This document shows, one piece after another, positions 7,477 through 14,416 of a DNA stretch of 34,725 nucleotides. Where the stretch lies: contig QIAL01000318.1 of assembly GCA_003225535.1 (NCBI GenBank), positions 1 through 34,725 on the forward strand. The letters are read 5' to 3'. The notes under the pieces are model-generated. The model searched no databases and was not told the DNA's origin. It worked only from the letters and a program-made list of their open reading frames with translations. The position numbers and the translations under genes are program-made. How positions within the stretch are numbered: the first letter of the stretch is position 1; each line of letters opens with the position of its first letter. This stretch comes from Acidobacteriota bacterium. GTDB taxonomy: Bacteria; Acidobacteriota; Terriglobia; Terriglobales; Acidobacteriaceae.

Positions 7477-8088
7477 TTAGCCGCAAAGGCGCTCCGAGCC
7501 TACCCACAGTTGAGCCAGATCTCTGAGGCTGTGTTTGTAAGTACGCGTTACCAAGTATTCCTTCCCACCTTTTACACGAAGCCTGTACTCCCCCGTCGGT
7601 AAAGGTTGGATCTCCTCCACGGCCGAAATATTCACGACGACCGAGCGGTGGATGCGAATAAAACCGTAGGGTTTGAGCTTCTCCGCCATGGACGAGAGGG
7701 ACTCGTGCACTAGATAGGGATTAGGGTGGTGTTGCAACGAAACGTAATTACCTTCGGCTTGCACCGCCAAGATGTCGGCTAAATCCAAGAGTAGGATGCT
7801 ACCCTTTGCCTTGAACGCCAGTCGTGGCGACTGTCGTTTTGCTATCATCTCGAACTGCCGCAAGACTCGCATGAAGTTTGCAGCATCAACTCGGGTTACT
7901 GCAAGCAATGATGTATCTGCAGCTTCGCAGAACTCGTCGGCTGTCAATTCAAGAGTGTAATCCCGTTTACTCTTGGAGGAGCAAATCGTAGCTCCCCGCA
8001 GTGGCCTGGCCGAAACGTCCGCTTTAGCGTGATGAACAAACATCTCGCGTCCAATCGCCTTCTGATCCTGAATTTCACTGACGCTCAT
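7477..8088 (-). CDS. Stand-alone LytTR-domain DNA-binding regulator
   Basis: The C-terminal half (about residues 89-193) is a LytTR DNA-binding domain: ILAVQAEGNYVSL, then FIRIHRSVVVNISAVEEI and YLVTRTYKHSLRDL are the usual blocks. There is no receiver domain with a phospho-acceptor Asp, so it is not a classical response regulator; the N-terminal 88 residues match nothing I recognise. LytTR proteins bind direct repeats and activate nearby transcription, often for exported factors. The ATG at 8088 is preceded by AAGGGG at about 8 bases. It lies 81 bases downstream of an exported-protein gene on the same strand, so the two may be co-transcribed. No histidine kinase is present in the window. Confidence 0.87.
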   Translation of the reverse strand: MSVSEIQDQKAIGREMFVHHAKADVSARPLRGATICSSKSKRDYTLELTADEFCEAADTSLLAVTRVDAANFMRVLRQFEMIAKRQSPRLAFKAKGSILLLDLADILAVQAEGNYVSLQHHPNPYLVHESLSSMAEKLKPYGFIRIHRSVVVNISAVEEIQPLPTGEYRLRVKGGKEYLVTRTYKHSLRDLAQLWVGSERLCG

Positions 8089-8169
8089 GATGGAACCCCT
8101 TAGTCGCTCGTTTCGATTTACTGCTACCGAAGTGAGAATGACGAGTGCATTGCTTCTAGATGAAAGGTC

Positions 8170-8901
8170 CTACATAACCGGAGCAGCGGATCCGTCTGAC
8201 CACCTGCCCACAGGAACCATGAACACGTCGATTGGTTCCGGAGCGCCACGGAACTGTGGATTGAGCATGACGGGAGACTTGGGTAGATCGGCACCCCAAG
8301 CGACCCCGTCCATGAGTGGAGTGTAAAACATCAGGTGAGCCATCCAGCGGTGATCACCAGCATCGGTTAGGTACTGGTCTTTCGACATCATGTAGCTCAT
8401 AGCTCCAGGCTCCAGGGGCGGCAGTTCCTTTTTTTCGTATGCGGCTTTGAGAGCATCAATCACCTGCGCTTTTGACTTCCCAGCCAGAATCATCTCCGTC
8501 CTCTTGTAGGTAAGTGGCAGGACGGATCGCGCGCCCGGCGGATTAAAGCAGAGCGGACCTCGAAGTTTAGGGTTCCAAAAATTAGCGGCATCCTCACCAT
8601 TGAATGGGCCCATCCACCCTCGCTCCACGGCGCACACGAAACCGTTCTTGCCTTCGACGGCAGTCTCGTAGCCATGCCGTCCGAGGACCAGAATCGTTGC
8701 GTCGCGGGATATGGCCTCGGGTGCCGCGCTTCGAGCCAAGGCAATCTCGGCATTGCGATCCGTCATAAGGTACTGCTCGACCGGAGCCATACTCGGATAC
8801 AACATTTGACGATCCTGTGCCCGCGCCTGCCATGCCGCGTCCAGGATAAGAATCAGCGCGAAGCCTAGAGAGGCAATCGCCTGGAATCTCTTTCGGTTCA
8901 T
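8170..8901 (-). CDS. Secreted protein of unknown function
   Basis: The predicted 243-residue protein has a signal peptide (starting MNRKRFQAIASLGFALILIL and ending near ARAQ). The mature part contains ILVLGRHGYETAVEGKNGFV and RGWMGPFNGE, two Cys residues (in FVCAVERG and PLCFNPPG) that could form a disulfide, and a C-terminal HRWMAHLMFYTP segment. I recognise it only as a recurring exported protein of acidobacteria without assigned function. The ATG at 8901 has AGGAGG six bases upstream; the GTG at 8904 would be too close to it. A TetR-type operator and a hairpin lie in its leader, so the neighbouring TetR repressor probably controls it. Confidence 0.75.
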   Translation of the reverse strand: MNRKRFQAIASLGFALILILDAAWQARAQDRQMLYPSMAPVEQYLMTDRNAEIALARSAAPEAISRDATILVLGRHGYETAVEGKNGFVCAVERGWMGPFNGEDAANFWNPKLRGPLCFNPPGARSVLPLTYKRTEMILAGKSKAQVIDALKAAYEKKELPPLEPGAMSYMMSKDQYLTDAGDHRWMAHLMFYTPLMDGVAWGADLPKSPVMLNPQFRGAPEPIDVFMVPVGRWSDGSAAPVM

Positions 8902-8998
8902 CACTTCCTCCTGTATTGGCTGATCTCACCGCAGTTGTTATTCAGAGGCACAGATGCGATCGTTTTTCTCCCTCCATCAGTCCCTCGTCCGCTCTTGT

Positions 8999-9031
8999 CT
9001 CGGTGACCTGCAGTCGATGCAGTTCACCGAG
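8999..9031 (-). promoter_or_regulatory. Long hairpin in the leader of the secreted-protein gene
   Basis: The stem is CTCGGTGA/TCACCGAG (8999-9006 with 9024-9031), one mismatch, then CTGCA/TGCAG (9008-9012 with 9018-9022), closing a five-base loop. It is 13 pairs with one mismatch. It begins just after the predicted transcription start and about 100 bases before the ATG at 8901. It has no T-run, so it is more likely an mRNA-stabilising structure or a second protein-binding dyad than a terminator. Confidence 0.45.
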
Positions 9032-9034
9032 CCT

Positions 9035-9076
9035 ACGAACCGGTTGGTATGTAACAATATCAACCGCTTGTTGCAA
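9035..9076 (-). promoter_or_regulatory. Promoter with TetR-like operator upstream of the secreted-protein gene
   Basis: On the minus strand TTGCAA (9076-9071) is followed after 17 bases by TACATA (9053-9048). The -10 overlaps ACATACCAACCGGTTCGT (9052-9035), which matches 14 of 18 positions of the operator at the tetR start, ACATACCGACCAGTATGT. Both sites place the same TACATA hexamer over the operator's left arm. The resulting leader would be about 140 bases. Confidence 0.45.
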
Positions 9077-9085
9077 CCGATGCTA

Positions 9086-9739
9086 TCACCCTCGCCTCCG
9101 GTTGCCCGGCGCGCGCAGGGATCGTAGCCAATCCACGATGTTTCTGATGCCCGCTTTCATCACTTTCGGATCCTGGGCATTCTTTGCCAGCGAGCCATAG
9201 CCTTCGACCATCGCGATCAGTAAGCCAGCGGCTTCAGCGGGTTCCACGTCGCGGCGAACGCTTCCGTGGGTCTGGCCCTCTCGCAAAACGGAAGCAACGG
9301 CCTCCCGCCAGGCATCGAAGATTATCGCCAGCCGTTTCCGGAATCCCGCGTCAAGAGGAGACATTTCCTGCGACAGGTTGTTCAGTTGGCAGCCGCCCCG
9401 TACATCCACGGGCCGAACGGGTATACGTTGAACTGCGCCGATCAAAGCGTCGATTGGGTCCTTGCCGCTCTGTAGCGGGCGCACCCACTTGCCGCGGACG
9501 TTGGGGGCGATGACCTCTTCGACCACTGTATATCCCAACTCTTCCTTGCTCTTAAAGTGGTAGTACAGTGCACCCTTTGTGACCTTAGCTATGGCCAGAA
9601 TGGTGTCCAGGCTGGCACTCTGGAAACCCGACCTGTAGATCTCGCGGGATGCCGCCTGCAGTAAGCGCTCCCGTGTGCGCCCAGAATCGCGCAGCAGCTT
9701 CGTCGCTATGCGTTCCGAACTCTTGCGTGCTGCCAACAT
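9086..9739 (-). CDS. TetR/AcrR family transcriptional repressor
   Basis: The N-terminal TetR helix-turn-helix spans about residues 20-68: TRERLLQAASREIYRSGF, then TKGALYYHFKSKEELG, the diagnostic recognition-helix region. The C-terminal ligand domain (about 75-210) is variable; PVDVRGGCQLNNLSQEMS is typical of the TetR_C subgroup that regulates oxidoreductases and efflux genes. Length (217) is normal. The ATG at 9739 lies inside a perfect operator dyad and only about three bases from the predicted transcription start, so the mRNA may be leaderless; no ribosome-binding site is seen. It likely represses itself and the exported-protein gene downstream. The ligand is unknown. Confidence 0.9.
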   Translation of the reverse strand: MLAARKSSERIATKLLRDSGRTRERLLQAASREIYRSGFQSASLDTILAIAKVTKGALYYHFKSKEELGYTVVEEVIAPNVRGKWVRPLQSGKDPIDALIGAVQRIPVRPVDVRGGCQLNNLSQEMSPLDAGFRKRLAIIFDAWREAVASVLREGQTHGSVRRDVEPAEAAGLLIAMVEGYGSLAKNAQDPKVMKAGIRNIVDWLRSLRAPGNRRRG

Positions 9740-9776
9740 ACCGACCAGTATGTACGTTAAATCACCTGAAAGTCAA
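9736..9776 (-). promoter_or_regulatory. tetR promoter with perfect operator dyad over the start codon
   Basis: ACATAC (9736-9741) and GTATGT (9748-9753) form a perfect 6-bp inverted repeat with a six-base spacer. On the minus strand TTGACT (9776-9771), a 16-base spacer and TACATA (9754-9749) form a promoter whose -10 lies in the dyad. The dyad also contains the tetR start codon. This layout is typical of TetR autorepression. Confidence 0.6.
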
Positions 9777-10066
9777 TCACGATCGAGTGGCCGGCCTGTT
9801 GGCTGCCTGAACCTTCTCGAATTGCGTAACCCCTTGCCCCTGCGTATGAAAAGTTGGAGAAATACTCGCTGTGGCCGTTTTGGGATCATCCCAGGAGGTT
9901 GTTAGTCCGCCACGCGTTTTCGAACTCTGAAGTGTCGGGCCTGTTGTCTCACGTAATCGTTGTGAACGTGGAACACCACATGCTCCTCCAGTACTGACTC
10001 AGCAGGAGTTTGTGACGTTGTGAGCCAATTCTGCTCTCGATTGCACACTAACTGTCCGAGCGCCGA
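9777..10066. other. Gap without recognised features
   Basis: Between the divergent tetR and HAF-repeat genes. I see only short weak dyads, such as GTGG/CCAC near 9970 and CTCCT/AGGAG near 9982-10010. No open frame with a good start was found. The promoter of the HAF-repeat gene must be here but could not be located with confidence. Confidence 0.4.
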
Positions 10067-10130
10067 GTGGTGCCTGGCGTAAATCGCCAGTCATCCCGGT
10101 ACCACGACTTTACCGGAGGAAAGAGGACAT
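10067..10130 (+). promoter_or_regulatory. Structured mRNA leader with two alternative folds touching the ribosome-binding site
   Basis: Three helices can be read. Helix 1 is CTGGCG/CGCCAG (10074-10079 with 10085-10090), loop TAAAT. Helix 2 is CCGGTA/TACCGG (10096-10101 with 10111-10116); its 3' arm runs into GGAGG (10115-10119). Helix 3 is GTGGTGC/GTACCAC (10067-10073 with 10099-10105), seven pairs with one G-U, enclosing helix 1. Helices 2 and 3 share bases 10099-10101, so they exclude each other. This is the layout of a translational switch, with helix 2 partly hiding the ribosome-binding site. It does not match any riboswitch consensus I know. Confidence 0.45.
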
Positions 10131-11408
10131 ATGAGTACGCTTACAGGGTTGCGGAATTTCTGGCTACCGTGGGTTACGACGATTGTTCTGGCTTGCTTGG
10201 GCAATGCCTTCTCACAAGTAAGCTACAAAGTTACCGATTTAGGCGCTCTGGGGAATGACAATTTGGGTTGTGCCATGTCCATCAATAATGAAGGCTGGGT
10301 GGTGATCCAGGATGCGAGCATGGTACCGGGGCAGCAGGATAACGCGGGCGGGACAATTTTAAAGGCACGCGATGCGATAGGCATCAACGGATTCCAGATC
10401 GACCTCGGCACGCTCGGAGGACCGAACAGTTGGATGAACTGGGGTGAGATCAACGACTTCGGGCAGATAGTGGGTTATTCCGAAACGGCTGTCCCAGACC
10501 CGAACGGCGAAGACGTTTGCACCTTCGGCACACACCTTACTTGTCGCCCGTTTCTTTGGCAATTTTTCCACATGAGCGCTCTCCGGACACTCGGTGGAAA
10601 TAACGGGCAGGCGAGCGCGATCAACAACCGTGGACAAATCGTAGGATTTGCAGAAGACGGTACCGTGGACTCCTCATGCCCTGCTGGCAAAACTAATAAT
10701 CGGACTCAACTGCCGGTGTTGTGGGAAAACGGCAAAGCCAAAGCCAAAGCTCTTCCTACAGGTAACGATCCAAGCGGAAATGCACTTTGGATCAATGATA
10801 AAGGCCAAATCGTAGGCTTCACGGGAGCCTGCGCTGCGACGAGTCACGCCGTTGTGTGGGACCACGACAATGTAAGCACGCTTCCTGACAACAAAACTGG
10901 CGCTGAGGCTTTCGGCAATAACAACCGGGGCCAAATTGTTGGATTCGTCGGCGCCCCCGACAGCGGAATCCCGAATGCCGCGCTTTGGCAGAATGACATG
11001 CTCATCAACCTCGGCCTTCTGCCGGGAGATCTTGGCGGCATAGCCAGCGGCATCAACGATAAGGGCCAAGTCGTGGGAAGCAACTTCGACTCGAAGGGCA
11101 ACTGGAACCATGCTTTCATCTGGCAGAACAACGTCATGACCGACCTCAACGCGCTGTTTCCTCGCAATTCCAACCTCTTCGCAGTCATGGCTAACAAAAT
11201 CAACGAACGCGGACAAATCTCGGGAATGGCAATCGTGCTCAGCGGGCCGGATGCGCTCAACATCCACGCCTTTGTGGCAACCCCAGTAAACCAAAGCATG
11301 GGCCAGTCGGTTGCAGATGTCGCACCTACACGCCCGAAATCCAATTTACCCGCGAATGTTAGCAACCAGCATTTGCAGAGATTCGGACTCGGCCGATTCG
11401 AGCAATAA
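10131..11408 (+). CDS. Secreted HAF-repeat protein
   Basis: The 425-residue protein starts with a signal peptide (about residues 1-29, ending near GNAFSQ). It carries at least six copies of the HAF-type repeat core, INxxGQIVGF: INDFGQIVGYS, INNRGQIVGFA, INDKGQIVGFT, NNNRGQIVGFV, INDKGQVVGSN and INERGQISGMA, spaced about 45-65 residues apart. Each is preceded by a short L-x-x-LGG-like turn and followed by AxLW or AFxW, from which the family is named. These repeats are predicted to form an extracellular beta-propeller-like fold; the function is unknown. The last 45 residues are Pro/Gln-rich and unrelated to the repeat. The ATG at 10131 has AGAGGA close by and GGAGG 11 bases upstream, next to the structured leader. 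Confidence 0.85.
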   Translation: MSTLTGLRNFWLPWVTTIVLACLGNAFSQVSYKVTDLGALGNDNLGCAMSINNEGWVVIQDASMVPGQQDNAGGTILKARDAIGINGFQIDLGTLGGPNSWMNWGEINDFGQIVGYSETAVPDPNGEDVCTFGTHLTCRPFLWQFFHMSALRTLGGNNGQASAINNRGQIVGFAEDGTVDSSCPAGKTNNRTQLPVLWENGKAKAKALPTGNDPSGNALWINDKGQIVGFTGACAATSHAVVWDHDNVSTLPDNKTGAEAFGNNNRGQIVGFVGAPDSGIPNAALWQNDMLINLGLLPGDLGGIASGINDKGQVVGSNFDSKGNWNHAFIWQNNVMTDLNALFPRNSNLFAVMANKINERGQISGMAIVLSGPDALNIHAFVATPVNQSMGQSVADVAPTRPKSNLPANVSNQHLQRFGLGRFEQ

Positions 11409-11864
11409 GGGGGTATTTTCGAGGCTTCCGCACCATGCATTCCAGCCGGAGATTGTGCCGGACAACATGGGTCACGCGAATATATCGACGTGACCCAGAT
11501 TGTTTTACGGCAAGAACTGGTGGGAAGAGCGAGTGGATGCGGTCACCCAAGCTGTCGAAGCCGTAACCAATGCCGCTCAAAATGCCGAGAAAGAAGAAAA
11601 AAGGAATCAGCCTGAATGGGCGGAGACCGCCTCCTGACCTGGAGTGCGGCTCACCAGCAGTATTGAATGATTTGTGGGTCGAATTCCGTTTTCTCTAGCC
11701 TACTCGTTTGTTGGCGTAATCCTCGCTACGCTCATTGACCGAGGCGAGTTGTACACGACACGGAAGCGGTCCAGAAACGGGCTTGTGAGAGGTGGTGAGG
11801 TCACTCCAAGCCACACCGCTTAAGGCGGGAATACTTCCGGCTGCGTTGTCAGGCCGACTCTATT
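11409..11864. other. Gap after the HAF-repeat gene, with a possible tiny ORF
   Basis: Mostly featureless apart from the hairpin at 11469-11496. A 45-codon frame from a TTG at 11500 to TGA at 11637 has protein-like composition (YGKNWWEERVDAVTQAVEAV, then acidic and lysine-rich). It has no ribosome-binding site and could be a gene remnant or chance. Nothing else was recognised up to the convergent phosphatase gene. Confidence 0.25.
11469..11496 (+). terminator. Terminator-like hairpin downstream of the HAF-repeat gene
   Basis: A perfect 8-bp stem GGGTCACG/CGTGACCC (11469-11476 with 11489-11496) encloses a 12-base loop and is followed by AGATTGTTTTA. It lies 60 bases after the TAA at 11408. The T-run is short and displaced, so termination efficiency is uncertain. 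Confidence 0.5.
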
Positions 11865-13442
11865 TTACTTGGAGTGCCTGCGCGTCGGGGTGGCAGGCTG
11901 AACCGCGTTGGCGGCTCGGCGCACATCGTCGTTTGTGAACACTGCAAAAAGGTACGGCTGTGATTCGAGGAAATGAGCCAGGTCACGCAACGTCAGACCA
12001 AGAGACGATAGCCGGTCCTCATCGACGAAGATCTGGCCGTTTTCCGGTTCGAAGGACGTAACCAGCTGCTTCGCCTCTGGATCAAACTTCTCGTGCAACA
12101 GGTCTACGATCGATGGTGCCAAGTGCCGGCGATCCGGCGACGATGGTTCCGGTGGCATGCCATGGTCCGCGGTCACCGCAAGGAGATAGTCATTACCCAC
12201 CTTTGCTTCTAACGCACTCAGGATCCGCTTCAACTGACGATCCATCTCGCCGAGCGTGACGCGCAGTTCGTTCGAATCAGGACCGTACTTGTGGCCCACG
12301 AAATCCGCGCCCTTGTAGTTCATCAGAATGAGGTCTGGAACGTTGTCTTCGCCGAGCGGCTCTCGCTCCATCATCGCGGCCATCGCATCGGCTTCGAATG
12401 CTGGAAACAGAGCCGAATATCGCACCGCCTGGGTCGAGTCGATTTTATGACCCATCCACTCCCCGCTCGCCGGCCACAATGTTTTCGCGTTGCGATCCTT
12501 CAGATACGCAGGCAGCCGGAAACAGTTGGGGTTTGTGGTCCAGTTGCCCGAGTCCTGATCGTAGCTTGCGAGAACGACAGGCGCTCCATTCAACTGACAC
12601 GCTCCATGTCCTGCGAGCGGCGTCGCCGCTCGGTCGATGCTGCCCTGTGCCAAGATGATCGCGCGACCAGCCGTCTCCAGTTGCCAGACGTCAGCCAGCG
12701 TCAATGCCATCAGGTCTTGCGGCATTCCTCCAGCGAAAGAGTCGTGGCGCCGGCGCTGCGTGCGCTCGTATACGCTGACCCCTGTGATTCCGTGCACGCG
12801 AGGATCGGCTCCGGTCGAGAGCGTCGAGTGCCCAACGGCTGTGTTGGTCGGAAGAAAGTTAACCTGCGCCTGAGTGAACCAGGCACTATGCTGGCGCAGG
12901 GCGGTGAGCGTTGGCATGGACGCGGCGTAGCGATCGAAATAATCCCGGCGCATGCCATCCAGGACGAGCAGCATTACCACTCGTGGTCGAGCCAAACCAG
13001 TGCGTAAAACTGGTAACACATGGCCTGTCGTCGTGGGAGGCATCTGCACGCCCAGCGCAGCCGCAAGGGTTGGCGCAACGTCCTGCTGCACGGCCGGAGT
13101 CGAGTACGTTCCCGTTCTTACCGCGGGGCCCGCAAACATCAGCGGAATCGCTACGTCATATATCCACGGCGAACCGTGCATGTACGCCACGTCGGGCCGC
13201 GTGATGAAGTCGCCTTCGCGCGGCACGATCAGGAGTTGGCCGGTTCGTCCCGGGAAGTATGCTCGAGCAAACATCTCCAAGAAGCGCTGTCGCGTCGCAA
13301 GGGTGTTTGAATCGGCTGGTGCTGCATGCTGGATCCGAGGTGCGTCGCTCCCAATAGATCGCTGGACCTGCTGGCTCGAAACCGTCCAAGTCATCGCGAT
13401 TAGGGTCAGGGTGATAGCGATCCGCGATCCTACTTTGCGCAT
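11865..13442 (-). CDS. Alkaline-phosphatase-superfamily phosphohydrolase, apparently circularly permuted
   Basis: A 525-residue exported enzyme (signal peptide about residues 1-23) of the type I phosphodiesterase/PafA-like group. The core runs in order: metal Asp162 in LLVLDGMRRDYF, nucleophile region PTNTAVGHSTLSTG (Thr201 likely), Asp380 and His384 in KGADFVGHKYGPDS, and Asp426-His427 in TADHG. The last ligand block, normally near the C-terminus (HGSP..YD..IPL.F.G, then DVAPTLAAALG), is instead at residues 88-131, before the core (His89). The C-terminus stops at about residue 510, where that block would normally follow. All expected metal ligands are therefore present but in rotated order. 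Substrates are unknown; phosphomono- or diesters are expected, in the periplasm. It stands alone, with no clear ribosome-binding site at the ATG. Confidence 0.82.
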   Translation of the reverse strand: MRKVGSRIAITLTLIAMTWTVSSQQVQRSIGSDAPRIQHAAPADSNTLATRQRFLEMFARAYFPGRTGQLLIVPREGDFITRPDVAYMHGSPWIYDVAIPLMFAGPAVRTGTYSTPAVQQDVAPTLAAALGVQMPPTTTGHVLPVLRTGLARPRVVMLLVLDGMRRDYFDRYAASMPTLTALRQHSAWFTQAQVNFLPTNTAVGHSTLSTGADPRVHGITGVSVYERTQRRRHDSFAGGMPQDLMALTLADVWQLETAGRAIILAQGSIDRAATPLAGHGACQLNGAPVVLASYDQDSGNWTTNPNCFRLPAYLKDRNAKTLWPASGEWMGHKIDSTQAVRYSALFPAFEADAMAAMMEREPLGEDNVPDLILMNYKGADFVGHKYGPDSNELRVTLGEMDRQLKRILSALEAKVGNDYLLAVTADHGMPPEPSSPDRRHLAPSIVDLLHEKFDPEAKQLVTSFEPENGQIFVDEDRLSSLGLTLRDLAHFLESQPYLFAVFTNDDVRRAANAVQPATPTRRHSK

Positions 13443-13678
13443 GCGAGCACTTTTGGCTGATTGCAGGTTGTTCAGGTCCGCGCTGATCTTAGTTCCGTCA
13501 GCAAGGATCCTGCAAGCTGCCGTGTGACGGGCTTGTACTAGAGACGCTGGCCATCTCCCCGCCGCCGCCGTATTCCGGGTGCGGTGGTCGACGATCCGGA
13601 TGTGACCGGGAGAGCCCTCTCAGCCGTGACACGCTCAATCCCGCCTCAACCCAGAAATCTTAAGTTAGCGCGTATGAT

Positions 13679-13701
13679 GGGCTCCACCCTGGGTGGAGCC
13701 C
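13679..13701. repeat. Perfect palindromic hairpin (REP-like) beyond the pcm gene
   Basis: GGGCTCCACCC (13679-13689) and GGGTGGAGCCC (13691-13701) are perfect complements with one base between them. On its right (13702-13735) are CCTAACACC and CTAGCACCC units like those near 7060-7090. No T-run follows on either strand. It lies 32 bases beyond the pcm stop, so it may end or protect the operon mRNA. The rest of the gap (13443-13678) shows nothing recognisable. Confidence 0.6.
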
Positions 13702-13732
13702 CAAGACCTAACACCTAGCACCCAGATCGCGC

Positions 13733-14389
13733 CTAAGACCCGACTCCGGGGATCAGCGGCACAAAGCGGCAAAGCTCACGGAGTTCAATGTGCAACTGAC
13801 CGTTTTCCATTCGAACCAGCCGCAACTGCTGCGAATCCTCCGATCCGACTGGAATGATCATGCGTCCGCCCTCACCCAGCTGCGTGATGAGAGCCGGAGG
13901 CATCTCCGCCGCCGCCGCCGATACCACGATCGCATCATATGGTGCTGCCTCGGGAAATCCTCGCGTCCCGTCGCCAATCACAACTTTCACATTGGAGTAC
14001 GCCAGTACCGCCAGCAGCGCACGCGCCGACTCCGCCAGAGACTCGTGGCGCTCAATCGAGATCACACTCTCGGTCAACTCAGCGAGCAAAGCCGTGACAT
14101 ATCCCGAACCGGTCCCAATCTCAAGGACCTTGTCCGTGGGCGCAAGCTTCAAAGCGTCCAACATGACAGCCACGATGTATGGTTGCGAGATGGTTTGCCC
14201 TTCCCCGATTGGCAGCGGATGATCCTCATACGCCTGGTCGCGGTACCGCTCCGGCGCAAACTCGTGGCGAGGCACTCGCTCCATAGCAGCCAGCACGCGT
14301 TGATCAGCAATGCCGCGCTGCCGTAGCTGCGAATCCACCATCTGGCGCCGAAGGCTGGAATACAACGCGGGACTTGCGGAGAAGGTCAT
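13733..14389 (-). CDS. pcm: Protein-L-isoaspartate O-methyltransferase
   Basis: Pcm methylates L-isoaspartyl residues formed in ageing proteins, starting their repair, with SAM as donor. The family block GEGQTISQPYIVAVM (residues 62-76) is the PCMT signature. VLEIGTGSGYVTA (88-100) is SAM motif I, and GDGTRGFPEAAPYDAIVVSA holds motifs post-I and II. Length (218) is typical. The ATG at 14389 is 27 bases after the tamB-like stop codon on the same strand, making it the last gene of the bamA operon; there is no strong ribosome-binding site directly before it. Linkage to outer-membrane biogenesis genes fits a periplasmic or envelope repair role, although no signal peptide is present. Confidence 0.93.
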   Translation of the reverse strand: MTFSASPALYSSLRRQMVDSQLRQRGIADQRVLAAMERVPRHEFAPERYRDQAYEDHPLPIGEGQTISQPYIVAVMLDALKLAPTDKVLEIGTGSGYVTALLAELTESVISIERHESLAESARALLAVLAYSNVKVVIGDGTRGFPEAAPYDAIVVSAAAAEMPPALITQLGEGGRMIIPVGSEDSQQLRLVRMENGQLHIELRELCRFVPLIPGVGS

Positions 14390-14416
14390 GCAGCGTCGAG
14401 ACCTGCCTTACCGATT

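Noticed and set aside
7477-8088. Two-component response regulator
   Set aside because: No receiver domain is present, and no kinase gene is nearby.
10067-10130. Cyclic-di-GMP (GEMM) or other known riboswitch
   Set aside because: The conserved loop and joining sequences of the classes I know are absent; only the hairpin layout is switch-like.
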